DNA of 11,074 nucleotides, from contig JAITPS010000046.1 of NCBI GenBank assembly GCA_031289325.1, positions 1 to 11,074 of the forward strand, in the 5' to 3' direction. This DNA comes from Candidatus Methanovirga meridionalis. Lineage in GTDB: Archaea > Methanobacteriota > Methanobacteria > Methanobacteriales > Methanobacteriaceae. The notes under the pieces are model-generated. The model made no database searches, had not been told where the DNA came from, and worked only from the letters and a program-made list of their open reading frames with translations. The translations under genes were made by a program, and so were the position numbers. Below are positions 1 through 7,058 of this stretch, piece by piece (within the stretch, counting starts at the first letter, position 1; the number at the start of each line of letters is the position of its first letter).

Positions 1-345
1 AATAATCCTTCAGGTTCTGTAGTGATAGGTACTTGGATTCATACTATTGCAACAGCAACTGGTGGTGATAAGCCGTTAGCTGATGATTATTGTAAATTTA
101 AAATCACTGCTCCATCTAAAAGTGTTAAGTTGATTGATAAATGTAAATTTGGTGTTAATATTTGGGCTGATTGCAATTGGCAGATAACTGAGAAAGGCAG
201 TTATTTGGTTGAAGTCTGGGCTTATGATAAAAATGGTGATAATGTAAAAGTTCCTGTTATTCCAAATGCTAATAGTTTCATGAAATCAACTAATAGTGAT
301 CATCTTCAAGCCACCACATCAGGAACAATAACTGTGGAATCTTAA
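1..345 (+). CDS. C-terminal part of a probable surface/secreted protein (5' end outside the window)
   Basis: The frame is open from the first base of the window, so this is the last 114 residues of a longer protein; the GTG at 22 is only an internal codon. I do not recognise a family. The fragment is rich in Thr, Ser, Asp and Gly and alternates short hydrophobic and polar stretches (for example GSYLVEVWAYDKNGDNVKVP), as in beta-sandwich or Ig-like domains of archaeal surface proteins. Two similar short motifs, DYCKFKI and DKCKFGV, and a third Cys in ADCNW could form a disulfide, which would fit an extracytoplasmic location. There is no C-terminal membrane anchor. The stop TAA at 343 is followed within ten bases by a long T run, consistent with an archaeal terminator. 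GC content is visibly higher than in the flanking intergenic DNA. The adhesin-like role is inference. Confidence 0.6.
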   Translation, partial: NNPSGSVVIGTWIHTIATATGGDKPLADDYCKFKITAPSKSVKLIDKCKFGVNIWADCNWQITEKGSYLVEVWAYDKNGDNVKVPVIPNANSFMKSTNSDHLQATTSGTITVES

Positions 346-350
346 CACAA

Positions 351-378
351 TTCTTTTTTTTTTTATTTATTTCCTTTT
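351..378 (+). terminator. T-rich terminator after the surface protein gene
   Basis: A run of T interrupted by single C and A bases begins 5 nt after the stop codon and continues into TTTCCTTTTT. Archaeal transcription commonly ends at such oligo-T tracts without a hairpin. No stem is visible. Confidence 0.5.
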
Positions 379-1445
379 TAAAATTATCAAAGTGGTGATG
401 ATTTCCCAAAAAAAAACTGTTTTTAGTATTTACTTTTTTCTATTTTATAAAATTTTCGTGAAATGATATTTGGAAATTAAAATGTCAATTCATTAGTTTT
501 GTTTTATTTTTTATGTGGTGTTTATGTTGAAAATATTAATAGACCCTAATAATATCATCATGCTATAGCTTTAATCTTCTTTTTCTTTTAATTTTCTACC
601 CCTCTTTTTAATTCTTTTTTTTTTAATCTGCTTTACTTATTTTTATTTAGTCTAAAATTAATCTATAGCTTAATTTTATCTAATAATTCTAATTTTCCTA
701 TCTTAACTAAAGAATATCTAAATTAATCCATATAAATCTCGTGAAATTAAAATTTATATTATTTAACATGATATGTATTAGTAAAGAGATATTACATGTA
801 ACAAGGTATACAATGATAAAATATAATCAAATAAACTATGTAAACATCATTATTTAATAAAAATTATATGGTGAATATTATAGATATTAATTAAGTAACA
901 AATAAAATTAATGAAGTTAAGTGAGAAAAAGAAATAAGAATCTTAAAAAAGGCAATGGAAATGTGATAAAAATGGTTGAAAAAGTATGAAAATAGAAAAA
1001 GTTAATACTAATAAAAAAGAAAAAAAGGTTTTTGGAAATTATCTTAAATTCTTTCTTCAAAAAAAGTTAATTAAAAAAAATAATCAATAAATACAAAAAT
1101 TAGAAAAAAATAATCAGCAAATATAGTGCAAAAATTAGAAAAAAATAATCAGCAAATATAGTACAAAAATTAGAAAAAGAATATAAAAAAAATATAAATA
1201 TAAAATAAGAATAAATAAATAGTATAAAAAGAAAAAAAATAAAAGTTTTTAAATCTAAAAATTAAGGTTGTGAAATAAATAATTAAAAACTAAATAAATA
1301 AGTTAAATATATGGCTTAAATATTCTTTAGTATTCTTTTTAAAAGAAATTAAATAATATTACGGAGTTTTAATATATTTCAAGGAGATGGGAATATTAGC
1401 AAAAGGAGAAATATAAAACAGGATAAAGCAAAGCTTTTAAAGATT
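379..1445. other. Long gene-free AT-rich region
   Basis: About 1.07 kb without a convincing coding frame on either strand. It holds a pyrimidine-rich stretch at about 570-625 with several T runs (possible second terminator), A-rich sequence from about 900 onward, and a 35-bp tandem repeat at 1075-1180 listed separately. The motif TCGTGAAAT occurs at 453 and TCGTGAAAT again at 738, too short to interpret. No RNA-like GC-rich island is present. Confidence 0.6.
1075..1180. repeat. 35-bp tandem repeat, about 2.7 copies
   Basis: Two full 35-bp copies at 1101-1135 and 1136-1170 differ at one base (AGTGCA against AGTACA). A shortened copy precedes them (1081-1100) and a partial copy follows. The unit contains TAATCAGCAAATATAGT. 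It lies in gene-free DNA and has no reading frame of note. Confidence 0.8.
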
Positions 1446-1778
1446 ATGGGGGAATTAAAAAAAGATTTTAATGAGGATAAAATTTCACAAGAAAAATATT
1501 ATAGTTTATTGAACTCTTATGAGGACAAATTAAAAACTATTGATGCCACTTTAAGAGTAAGAAAGATGAAAGGGTTAACTGAAGACAATGGTTTTAACCA
1601 CAAAGCTGATGAGGATGATTATATTGTTAAAGGGAACAACAATGAAAAACATCTGAATAAACCTAAAAGTAGCAGAAAATATATTATAATAGCTATATTG
1701 TGTATTATAATTGCATTTGTTGCAGGTGTAATTGCATTTATTGCAGGCACAACATCAGGATTTTTTATTTATTCTTAA
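1446..1778 (+). CDS. Small protein with coiled-coil-like N-terminus and one membrane segment, probably eroded
   Basis: From the first ATG it encodes 110 residues: a charged helical segment (residues 1-44, GELKKDFNEDKISQEKYYSLL then LKTIDATLRVRKMKG), an acidic/polar linker, and one hydrophobic helix (about 79-101) before a short tail. I do not recognise a named family; the layout suggests a membrane-anchored cytoplasmic coiled coil. The start is doubtful. No ribosome binding site precedes 1446, while the same frame is open back to 1353 and reads NIKQDKAKLLKI directly upstream, a natural extension of the helix. Good GGAG motifs sit at 1383-1386 and 1405-1408, but the only in-frame starts near them would be ATT (1395) or ATA (1413). 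The out-of-frame ATG at 1387 would join this frame if one A were added near 1409. After the stop the frame continues coding-like for 46 codons. Either a pseudogene or a gene with an unusual start. Confidence 0.5.
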   Translation: MGELKKDFNEDKISQEKYYSLLNSYEDKLKTIDATLRVRKMKGLTEDNGFNHKADEDDYIVKGNNNEKHLNKPKSSRKYIIIAILCIIIAFVAGVIAFIAGTTSGFFIYS

Positions 1779-1919
1779 CAAAATAATACGCAAATTGTTA
1801 ATAGTTTGCAAATTGATGAGGATGATTTTCCTCTAAATATAGAAAATAAAACTTATATTTTTACTATAAAAATTTCTGATTTTTCGTCATTACTTTTAAT
1901 TTCAAATATTAATTTATAA
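1779..1919 (+). pseudogene. In-frame continuation of the 1446 gene beyond its stop codon
   Basis: After the TAA at 1776-1778 the same frame stays open for 46 codons. It reads QNNTQIVNSLQIDEDDFPLN and onward, with a balanced residue mix (DEDD, PLNIENKT) unlike translated repeat DNA. It enters the first 30-bp repeat unit at about 1898 and stops at 1917. Following a single transmembrane helix, such a segment would be the start of an extracytoplasmic domain. The simplest reading is that one substitution created the TAA and that repeat expansion replaced the rest of the gene. It could instead be chance. Confidence 0.4.
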
Positions 1920-2107
1920 AAACCTATAATTTCAAATATTAATTTATAAAAATCTATAATTTCAAATATTAATTTATAAAAATCTACAATTTCAAATATT
2001 AATTTATAAAAATCTATAATTTCAAATATTAATTTACAAAAATCCATAATTTCAAATATTAATTTATAAAAATCTATAATTTCAAATATTAATTTATAAA
2101 AATCCAT
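1898..2107. repeat. 30-bp tandem repeat, seven copies
   Basis: Seven 30-bp units start at 1898, 1928, 1958, 1988, 2018, 2048 and 2078, followed by a decayed copy from 2108. The plus-strand unit begins AATTTCAAATATTAATTTAT. Units differ by transitions only (CCT/TCT, TAT/TAC, TAT/CAT). Because 30 is a multiple of three, the minus strand reads as a repeating decapeptide (I/M/V)-DFYKLIFEI. The unit differences would change amino acids (I/M/V, D/G, Y/C), so there is no sign of selection on a protein. Single related units occur at 2249-2278 and, on the other strand, at about 8790-8826. Confidence 0.9.
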
Positions 2108-2186
2108 AATTTTAAATTTTAATTAATATAAACTTATTTTAATTAATATAGCTATTAATTAATATAACTAATTTTAAATAAATATA

Positions 2187-2245
2187 TTTTAATAATATTA
2201 TTTTTAAAAAAGTTATTTATTAAGAACTTTATCAAAACTACTATA
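2187..2245 (+). repeat. Dispersed 59-bp repeat, copy 1
   Basis: This stretch, containing AAAAAAGTTATTTATTAAG and ATCAAAACTACTATA, matches the reverse complement of 7202-7261 except for about one substitution and one indel. A third, related copy lies at about 2473-2549. It sits between the 30-bp array and a lone 30-bp unit. No coding potential. Confidence 0.75.
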
Positions 2246-2248
2246 TTT

Positions 2249-2278
2249 AATTTTAAATATTAATTTATAAAAATCTAT
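2249..2278. repeat. Isolated copy of the 30-bp unit
   Basis: Matches the 30-bp unit of the 1898-2107 array except for one C-to-T change (AATTTT for AATTTC), and is separated from the array by about 140 bp including the dispersed 59-bp repeat. Confidence 0.75.
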
Positions 2279-2365
2279 AATTTTAAATAGTAATTAATAT
2301 AAATATTTTTTATTCAATATGAACAATTTAAATTAGTATTTTTTAATGATATTTATTTTTAAAAA

Positions 2366-2484
2366 AGTTATTTTAATAATAAAGTTATTTTAATAATAAA
2401 GTTATTTTAATAATAAAGTTATTTTAATAATAAAGTTATTTTAATAATAAAGTTATTTTAATAATAAAGTTATTTTAATAATAT
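2366..2484. repeat. 17-bp tandem repeat, seven copies
   Basis: The unit AGTTATTTTAATAATAA is repeated head to tail seven times, perfectly apart from the last base of the final copy. The 17-bp period is not a multiple of three, so it cannot keep a frame. The unit looks derived from part of the neighbouring 59-bp repeat (AAGTTAT and TTTTAATAATA). Confidence 0.9.
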
Positions 2485-2549
2485 TATTTTTAAAAAAGTT
2501 ATTTTTAAAAAAGTTATTTATTAAAAAATATTATCAAAATCATTATAAA
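2473..2549 (+). repeat. Dispersed 59-bp repeat, copy 2 (with an internal 15-bp duplication)
   Basis: Contains TTTTAATAATATTATTTTT, then the stretch TTTTTAAAAAAGTTA twice, then TTATTAAAAAATATTATCAA. It follows the order of the copy at 2187-2245 but is more diverged at its right side and has an internal duplication. Confidence 0.55.
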
Positions 2550-2580
2550 ATTTCAAAATCATTATAAAGTTAAAACATTT

Positions 2581-2675
2581 TAAAATTAAAAATATTAAAA
2601 TTAAAAATATTAAAATTAAAAATATTAAAATTAAAAATATTAAAATTAAAAATATTAAAATTAAAAATATTAAAA
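2581..2675. repeat. 15-bp tandem repeat, six copies
   Basis: The unit TAAAATTAAAAATAT is repeated six times without error (2581-2670) and then starts a seventh copy. It ends about 60 bp upstream of the ribosome binding site of the CoaBC gene, so its copy number could affect that promoter region. That effect is inference. Confidence 0.9.
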
Positions 2676-2733
2676 ATTATATTTTAATTTAATTTAATTA
2701 ATTTTATACTTATTTATTATAATTTTATATTAT

Positions 2734-2739
2734 GGAGGG
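2734..2739 (+). promoter_or_regulatory. Ribosome binding site that fixes the GTG start of coaBC
   Basis: GGAGGG lies six bases before the GTG at 2746. The overlapping ATG at 2732 opens only a five-codon frame (ATGGAGGGTATTTTGTGA) whose TGA overlaps the GTG start, so it is not the coaBC start. Confidence 0.8.
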
Positions 2740-2745
2740 TATTTT

Positions 2746-3903
2746 GTGATAATTCTTTGTGTAACTGGAAGTATTGCTGCTGTTGAAACAATAAAATTAG
2801 CAAGAGAGCTTAGACGCCAAGGTTTTGAAATTCAACCATTTTTAAGTGAAAGTGGGAAAAAAATTATACATCCCACTGCTTTAGAATTTGCTTGTGGAAA
2901 AAGTGTTATTACCAATATCACTGGAATGATTGAGCATATAAAGTATGCTGATTCAGAATTGATTTTAGTTGCACCTGCTACAGCCAATATTATAAGTAAA
3001 TTCGCATATAAAATAGCTGATGACCATATATCTTCTCTTTTAATAGCTGCTCAAGGATACAACACTCCAATTCTTTTTGTTCCTTCGATGCATGAGACAA
3101 TGTATAAAACCATTTCAAAGAATATAGAAAAGCTTAAATCAGAAGGTATTCATTTTTTTGAACCTAAAATGGAAGAAGTTCATGCTAAATTTCCAGATAA
3201 AAACGATATTGTTTTAGAATCTTTTAAACTCACTTCAAATAGAGATTTAGATAATAAGAATATTCTTATATCTATTGGAAGAACCATGGAACATATTGAT
3301 CCTATTAGAGTAATATCCAATAAATCTACAGGGAAATTAGGATTAGAATTAATTAAAGAAGGTTATAAACGAGGAGCTAATTTAACTGTTATATCTGGAA
3401 AAGTTGATGTTGAGTTTCCTAAGACGATTAATATTATCAATGTAGGTAACAGTAAGCAAATGAGTGATGAAATTAAAAAACATTTAAAAAATAATAATGT
3501 TTTTATTTCAGCTGCTGCGGTTTCTGATTTTATACCTATACCAACTGAAAAAAAGATTTCTTCAACAAATGATATATTTATTGAGTTTAAATCTGCAGAG
3601 AAAATCATTGAAAAAGTTAAAGACATATCCTCTAACATTTACCTAATTGGTTTTAAAGCAGAATATGATCTTTTAGATGAAGAATTAATCAATAAAGGAA
3701 AAAAACAAATCACTCATTCAAAATCAGATTTAGTTGTTGTTAATGATCTTGGAAAAATTTCTGAACTTGATTTGGATAAAAGTTATGTTATTTTAGTTAA
3801 CGATAAAAGTCATGATAATATAGGTTTTATATCAAAAAAAGAGTTATCTCATAGAATTTTCAATAGAATTGCAGAACATTTTAATAATGATATTTTAACT
3901 TAA
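2746..3903 (+). CDS. coaBC: Bifunctional phosphopantothenoylcysteine decarboxylase / phosphopantothenate-cysteine ligase
   Basis: Fused CoaC-CoaB enzyme of coenzyme A synthesis. The CoaB half joins cysteine to 4'-phosphopantothenate using a nucleotide triphosphate, and the FMN-dependent CoaC half decarboxylates the product to 4'-phosphopantetheine, in the cytoplasm. Residues 1-170 are the flavoprotein: VTGSIAAVETIKLAREL (6-22), the expected active-site His in IEHIKYAD (His64), LVAPATANIISK (74-85) and PSMHETMY (113-120) at the position of the bacterial PxMNxxMW motif. Residues 171-385 are the ligase: DPIRVISNKSTGKLGLEL (185-202), AAAVSDFIP (256-264), Lys269/Lys270 and GFKAE (302-306). The bacterial flap motif ACGDxGxGR is absent; HAKFPD (146-151) occupies that region. 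The length of 385 is usual. The GTG start is supported by a GGAGGG motif and by the direct beginning of the first beta strand. The gene stands alone and converges on the U32 gene 50 bp away. Confidence 0.93.
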   Translation: MIILCVTGSIAAVETIKLARELRRQGFEIQPFLSESGKKIIHPTALEFACGKSVITNITGMIEHIKYADSELILVAPATANIISKFAYKIADDHISSLLIAAQGYNTPILFVPSMHETMYKTISKNIEKLKSEGIHFFEPKMEEVHAKFPDKNDIVLESFKLTSNRDLDNKNILISIGRTMEHIDPIRVISNKSTGKLGLELIKEGYKRGANLTVISGKVDVEFPKTINIINVGNSKQMSDEIKKHLKNNNVFISAAAVSDFIPIPTEKKISSTNDIFIEFKSAEKIIEKVKDISSNIYLIGFKAEYDLLDEELINKGKKQITHSKSDLVVVNDLGKISELDLDKSYVILVNDKSHDNIGFISKKELSHRIFNRIAEHFNNDILT

Positions 3904-3953
3904 TGATTTAACGTTTGCTCATAACTTACTTAATTTAAATATAATCCCCCATT

Positions 3954-6365
3954 TCAATGTTTCTTGTTAATAGCTATTTTAAATGATTTATGTATTGTTT
4001 TAATATATTCTTTTGTTTGCCATCTGCAATCTATTGCAAAATTATTAATTGAATTTGATTTTAAAAATTGAATATCATCGAATAATAAAATATTCGTACT
4101 ATTTAAAAGAATAGTAAACTTACCTGTAATATCTTTTTTAATAGGATACAAATTATTATTTAAATCATCTAAAAATATTTCATTGTTTGTTTTCGTATTT
4201 GTAATAGGAACTTTAGTTCTTAAAATTTCACTAATTCCACCAACAATTACTTCATGTTCTGGTAGTTTTTCATATTCTGATAAAATATTATATTTACTTA
4301 TAAAATTGATTAAATCTTTTTTTGAAAGTTCTAAGGATAAAGTTAATAATGAATAATTTTTCAAATTTAAAAAACTCATTGAGTTGTAGATATTTAAATT
4401 TTTTGATCCTAAAACATTTATATTATATTTATCCTTTAAATAAATGTCTAAACCTAAAAATCCAGCCATTACATTAAGTTTAATATTTAATTTATTTAAA
4501 ATCCCATAAGCTTTAATAAATCCATCTTTAATCTCTTCATGGATTATATCATCCCATTTCCAAATAAGTTCATAGCTTCCATTTTTTGAAATAGCTATTG
4601 CTGTTTTCATGAAATTCACCATATAATTAATATTGATTTTATTTTTTTTATTAAAATCATCACCTTCATGAGGAATTTCTAAATAAACTCTTTTAAAATT
4701 AAAACCCGTCGTGGTTATAAATTTAAGAATATCTAAATCATTAATATAAATTGATAAATTATGATCTTTAATTTTATCCTTTTTTAAACTTTGATTGTTA
4801 TATCTTAAGTAAAATGTTTTAAATTCTTTATCTACTTGATTTTTATCAATGGGTAAATAGCTATTAATAATCAAATCTGAAAGTTCACTGAAAAATTCTC
4901 TCCTAAGTTTATTAATTTGACTTATAGGTGCAAAAAGATTTTCATTGTATTTAAATTTAATATCCGTTATTATAAAAGGTAATTTACCAATTTTTAAGAA
5001 ATTAGCCCTAAGATTTTCAATAGTTAATGGCTTATTTTGAGCTAATTGTAAAGATTCATCTCCTTTTTTATTTATTAATAATTTTTTCCCATTTACTAAA
5101 TTAATAAAACCTTTTAAGATAGGATGATTATTTTTATCCATATAATAGTTAATAGCTATTTTTGATTTCTTTATTTTCCAAAGTTTTTCATTATTAATCA
5201 AATCATTACTAAACTCTGATATAGCTTTACTTTTCCTAAGATAAACTTCATATCCCTTAGATATTTTAAATCCCTTATCTTTATTAGATTTTTTTATAAT
5301 CAATGAATCGTCTTTTAAAACTGGTTTAGTTAAAAGTTCCAAATTAAAATATTCGTCCTTAGATTTAATAGCTAAAACATCACCCAATTCAATTGAACTT
5401 AATAATTTAGGTTTTAAATTAATGGTAAAACTATTAAAATCAACATTTTCTATCTTACCAATGTAGAGACCATGATTATTTATCTTTTTTTCATCAATTA
5501 AATTTTTATCAAAAGCATGATCTGCAGATTCTCCTCTATTAGAAACTATACTTAAATTTTCAATAGCTTTTAAGTCTTTCTCCTCAATATTGCTTTTAAA
5601 CTTTCTTTTATTCAATGCCATTCTATAGCTATTTATAACTGTTACAATATAATTCTTATCTTCAACATTACCTTCAACTCTAAAGCAATCTATATATAGC
5701 TTTAATAGTTCATCTAATTTAGAATATAAAGAAATATCTTTTCTTGATAGTAAATAAAAATCCTCTTTACCTATTTTATATTTTTTATTACAGATTAAAG
5801 AATTTTCACATCTATTAAGGGAACATAATCCGGAATAGGAAGAGCATAATTCTCCATGGATCAGTATTTCACTTTCAAGATTCATTGAATGAGCAAATTG
5901 ACTAAGATATTTTAATTCTTCATAATTTAATTGTGGAGATAAACCAATTCTTTTAATCTTGATATCTTTAGCCCAAGTTAAGCCTAAGCTATTAACTATA
6001 TTTAATTGGGCAGAACCATGAATACTAAGTTTAGATAAGATATCCTTAATAACTTTAATCAACCCTAAATCCTGAACTATTATTCCATTCACACCAATTT
6101 TATAAAGAGCAATAATATACTTTAGAACATCAATAAATTCATCCTCTTTTATTAAGGCGTTAAAACTTAAATAAATATTTACATTATAAAGATGAGCTAT
6201 TTTAACAGCTTTTTCAATCTCCTCAAAATTTAAATTCTCTTCATAATATATTTCTCCAGGTAAACAAATAGAACTTGCTCCAGCATAAATAGCTATTTCA
6301 AGATTTTTTATTGAGCTGTATGCAAGTAATTCAGGTAACTTCAAATTAACACCATAAATAATCAC
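3954..6365 (-). CDS. U32-family protein, two-lobed (peptidase U32 / RlhA-TrhP-like)
   Basis: An 803-residue member of the family historically named peptidase U32; characterised bacterial members TrhP and RlhA hydroxylate RNA, so an RNA-modifying role is more likely than proteolysis, but this is inference. Residues 1-270 follow the U32 core: PELLAYSSIKNLEIAIYAGA (11-30), HGSAQLNIVNS (116-126), and the signature HGELCSSYSGLCSL (170-183) followed by Cys186 and Cys192. NRGES and then NNHGLYIGKI (277-305) match the family's usual passage into a beta-barrel region. The C-terminal third repeats core motifs (NLNIYNSMS 656-664, LTLSLELSKKDL 674-685, HEVIVGGISEIL 704-715). The usual APAG after PELL is replaced by YSSI. 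GTG at 6365 overlaps the rimI stop by one base but lacks a ribosome binding site. TTG at 6344 (MKLPELL) has GGTG upstream and matches the usual family start better. It is the second gene of an operon with the acetyltransferase. Confidence 0.85.
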   Translation of the reverse strand: MIIYGVNLKLPELLAYSSIKNLEIAIYAGASSICLPGEIYYEENLNFEEIEKAVKIAHLYNVNIYLSFNALIKEDEFIDVLKYIIALYKIGVNGIIVQDLGLIKVIKDILSKLSIHGSAQLNIVNSLGLTWAKDIKIKRIGLSPQLNYEELKYLSQFAHSMNLESEILIHGELCSSYSGLCSLNRCENSLICNKKYKIGKEDFYLLSRKDISLYSKLDELLKLYIDCFRVEGNVEDKNYIVTVINSYRMALNKRKFKSNIEEKDLKAIENLSIVSNRGESADHAFDKNLIDEKKINNHGLYIGKIENVDFNSFTINLKPKLLSSIELGDVLAIKSKDEYFNLELLTKPVLKDDSLIIKKSNKDKGFKISKGYEVYLRKSKAISEFSNDLINNEKLWKIKKSKIAINYYMDKNNHPILKGFINLVNGKKLLINKKGDESLQLAQNKPLTIENLRANFLKIGKLPFIITDIKFKYNENLFAPISQINKLRREFFSELSDLIINSYLPIDKNQVDKEFKTFYLRYNNQSLKKDKIKDHNLSIYINDLDILKFITTTGFNFKRVYLEIPHEGDDFNKKNKININYMVNFMKTAIAISKNGSYELIWKWDDIIHEEIKDGFIKAYGILNKLNIKLNVMAGFLGLDIYLKDKYNINVLGSKNLNIYNSMSFLNLKNYSLLTLSLELSKKDLINFISKYNILSEYEKLPEHEVIVGGISEILRTKVPITNTKTNNEIFLDDLNNNLYPIKKDITGKFTILLNSTNILLFDDIQFLKSNSINNFAIDCRWQTKEYIKTIHKSFKIAINKKH

Positions 6366-6802
6366 TATAATTTTAAATACATAGATATTCCATCGGATCC
6401 ATCCCCATAATAGTTTTCTAAAACTTCATTCTTTTTAAAACCAAATTTATTATAGAAATTTACTGCAATTTGTTTTGAGGATTCAACTTCCAAGCAAATA
6501 ATTTTAGCATCATTTTTTTTTAATACATTAATTGCTGTTTTAAGAAGAGTAGACCCAATATTTTGATTTCTAAATTCTTTATCAACAGCTATTGATATTA
6601 TATGTCCATGATTTTCTTTTTTTAGAGAAAATATTGTATAACCCAATATTAAATTTTTCTCTTCAGCAACTAAAAAACCTGCTCCAATATCATATAACCA
6701 TTGTATTATGTTTTTTTCATAAGGATTAGTAAATGTTTCTTTTTCAATCTCATGAACTCTAAATAAATCCATTCTTCGAAATTCTCGTACTATCATCATC
6801 AT
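6365..6802 (-). CDS. rimI: RimI/Ard1-type N-terminal protein acetyltransferase (GNAT)
   Basis: GNAT enzyme of 145 residues, predicted to transfer acetyl from acetyl-CoA to protein N-termini. The whole RimI pattern can be followed: IVREFRRMDLFRVHEIEKETF (4-24) with NPY, GHIISIAVDKEFRNQNIG (66-83) as the CoA loop, LEVESSKQIAVNFYNKFGF (104-122) with Tyr117 as probable general acid, and the end motif YYGDGSDGISMYL (131-143). In the CoA loop the first Gly of the usual RxxGxG is Asn81. Three consecutive ATG codons (6802, 6799, 6796) make the exact start uncertain; MIVREF is the natural family start. There is no ribosome binding site, but a TATA-like box lies about 30 nt upstream, suggesting a leaderless or short-leader message. 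Its stop TAG shares a base with the GTG of the downstream U32 frame, implying cotranscription and coupling. Confidence 0.88.
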   Translation of the reverse strand: MMMIVREFRRMDLFRVHEIEKETFTNPYEKNIIQWLYDIGAGFLVAEEKNLILGYTIFSLKKENHGHIISIAVDKEFRNQNIGSTLLKTAINVLKKNDAKIICLEVESSKQIAVNFYNKFGFKKNEVLENYYGDGSDGISMYLKL

Positions 6803-6830
6803 CTTTATTTGTTTTAATCATATTTATTTG

Positions 6831-6845
6831 CTTTATATAAAATTC
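6831..6845 (-). promoter_or_regulatory. TATA-box candidate for the rimI-U32 operon
   Basis: On the minus strand the sequence reads GAATTTTATATAAAG, with TTTATATAA ending about 30 nt before the first of the three ATG codons. That is where an archaeal TATA box would sit for a nearly leaderless transcript. In DNA this AT-rich such boxes arise by chance, hence the moderate confidence. Confidence 0.4.
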
Positions 6846-6938
6846 ATTTTCGTATAAAATTTTTTAAAATGAAGAAAATTATAAATTTTTTAACTTTAAA
6901 AAATAGAAAATTTTTTAAAACAAAATAAAATAATTTTA

Positions 6939-7058
6939 CAGAACACTAAAATACATATATCACTAAAACACATACATATAAAATGTATATATATCAAATA
7001 TTATATATTAAAATGTATATATATTAAAATTTAGTATAGTTAGTATAAAAGTGTTCTG
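6939..7058. mobile_element. 120-bp element with 9-bp inverted ends (MITE-like candidate)
   Basis: CAGAACACT at 6939-6947 and its exact reverse complement AGTGTTCTG at 7050-7058 bound an AT-rich interior with no reading frame. The match continues weakly inward (AAAATAC against GTATAAAA). The interior holds the stretch AAAATGTATATATAT twice. These GC-containing ends stand out from the surrounding sequence. No clear target-site duplication is visible, so a long imperfect hairpin of other function is possible. Confidence 0.35.

Noticed and set aside
22..345. GTG at 22 as the start of a complete small gene
   Set aside because: The frame is open to the window edge with equally coding-like sequence (NNPSGSV), and no ribosome binding site or signal peptide follows.
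398..466. 22-codon hydrophobic frame after GGTG (MISQKKTVFS...)
   Set aside because: The GGTG directly abuts the ATG, too close to act as a ribosome binding site, and the composition is what AT-rich DNA gives by chance.
1853..2107. 84-codon minus-strand frame made of repeated DFYKLIFEI
   Set aside because: It is the 30-bp array read in one frame. No ribosome binding site precedes its ATG and unit differences change amino acids freely, so there is no sign of protein selection.
1898..2675. Possible CRISPR array because of regular 30-bp repeats
   Set aside because: Units are joined head to tail with no unique spacers, and no cas gene is in the window.
3363..3638. 91-codon minus-strand frame inside coaBC
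   Set aside because: Lies antisense to the strongly conserved ligase half of CoaBC, with no start signals.
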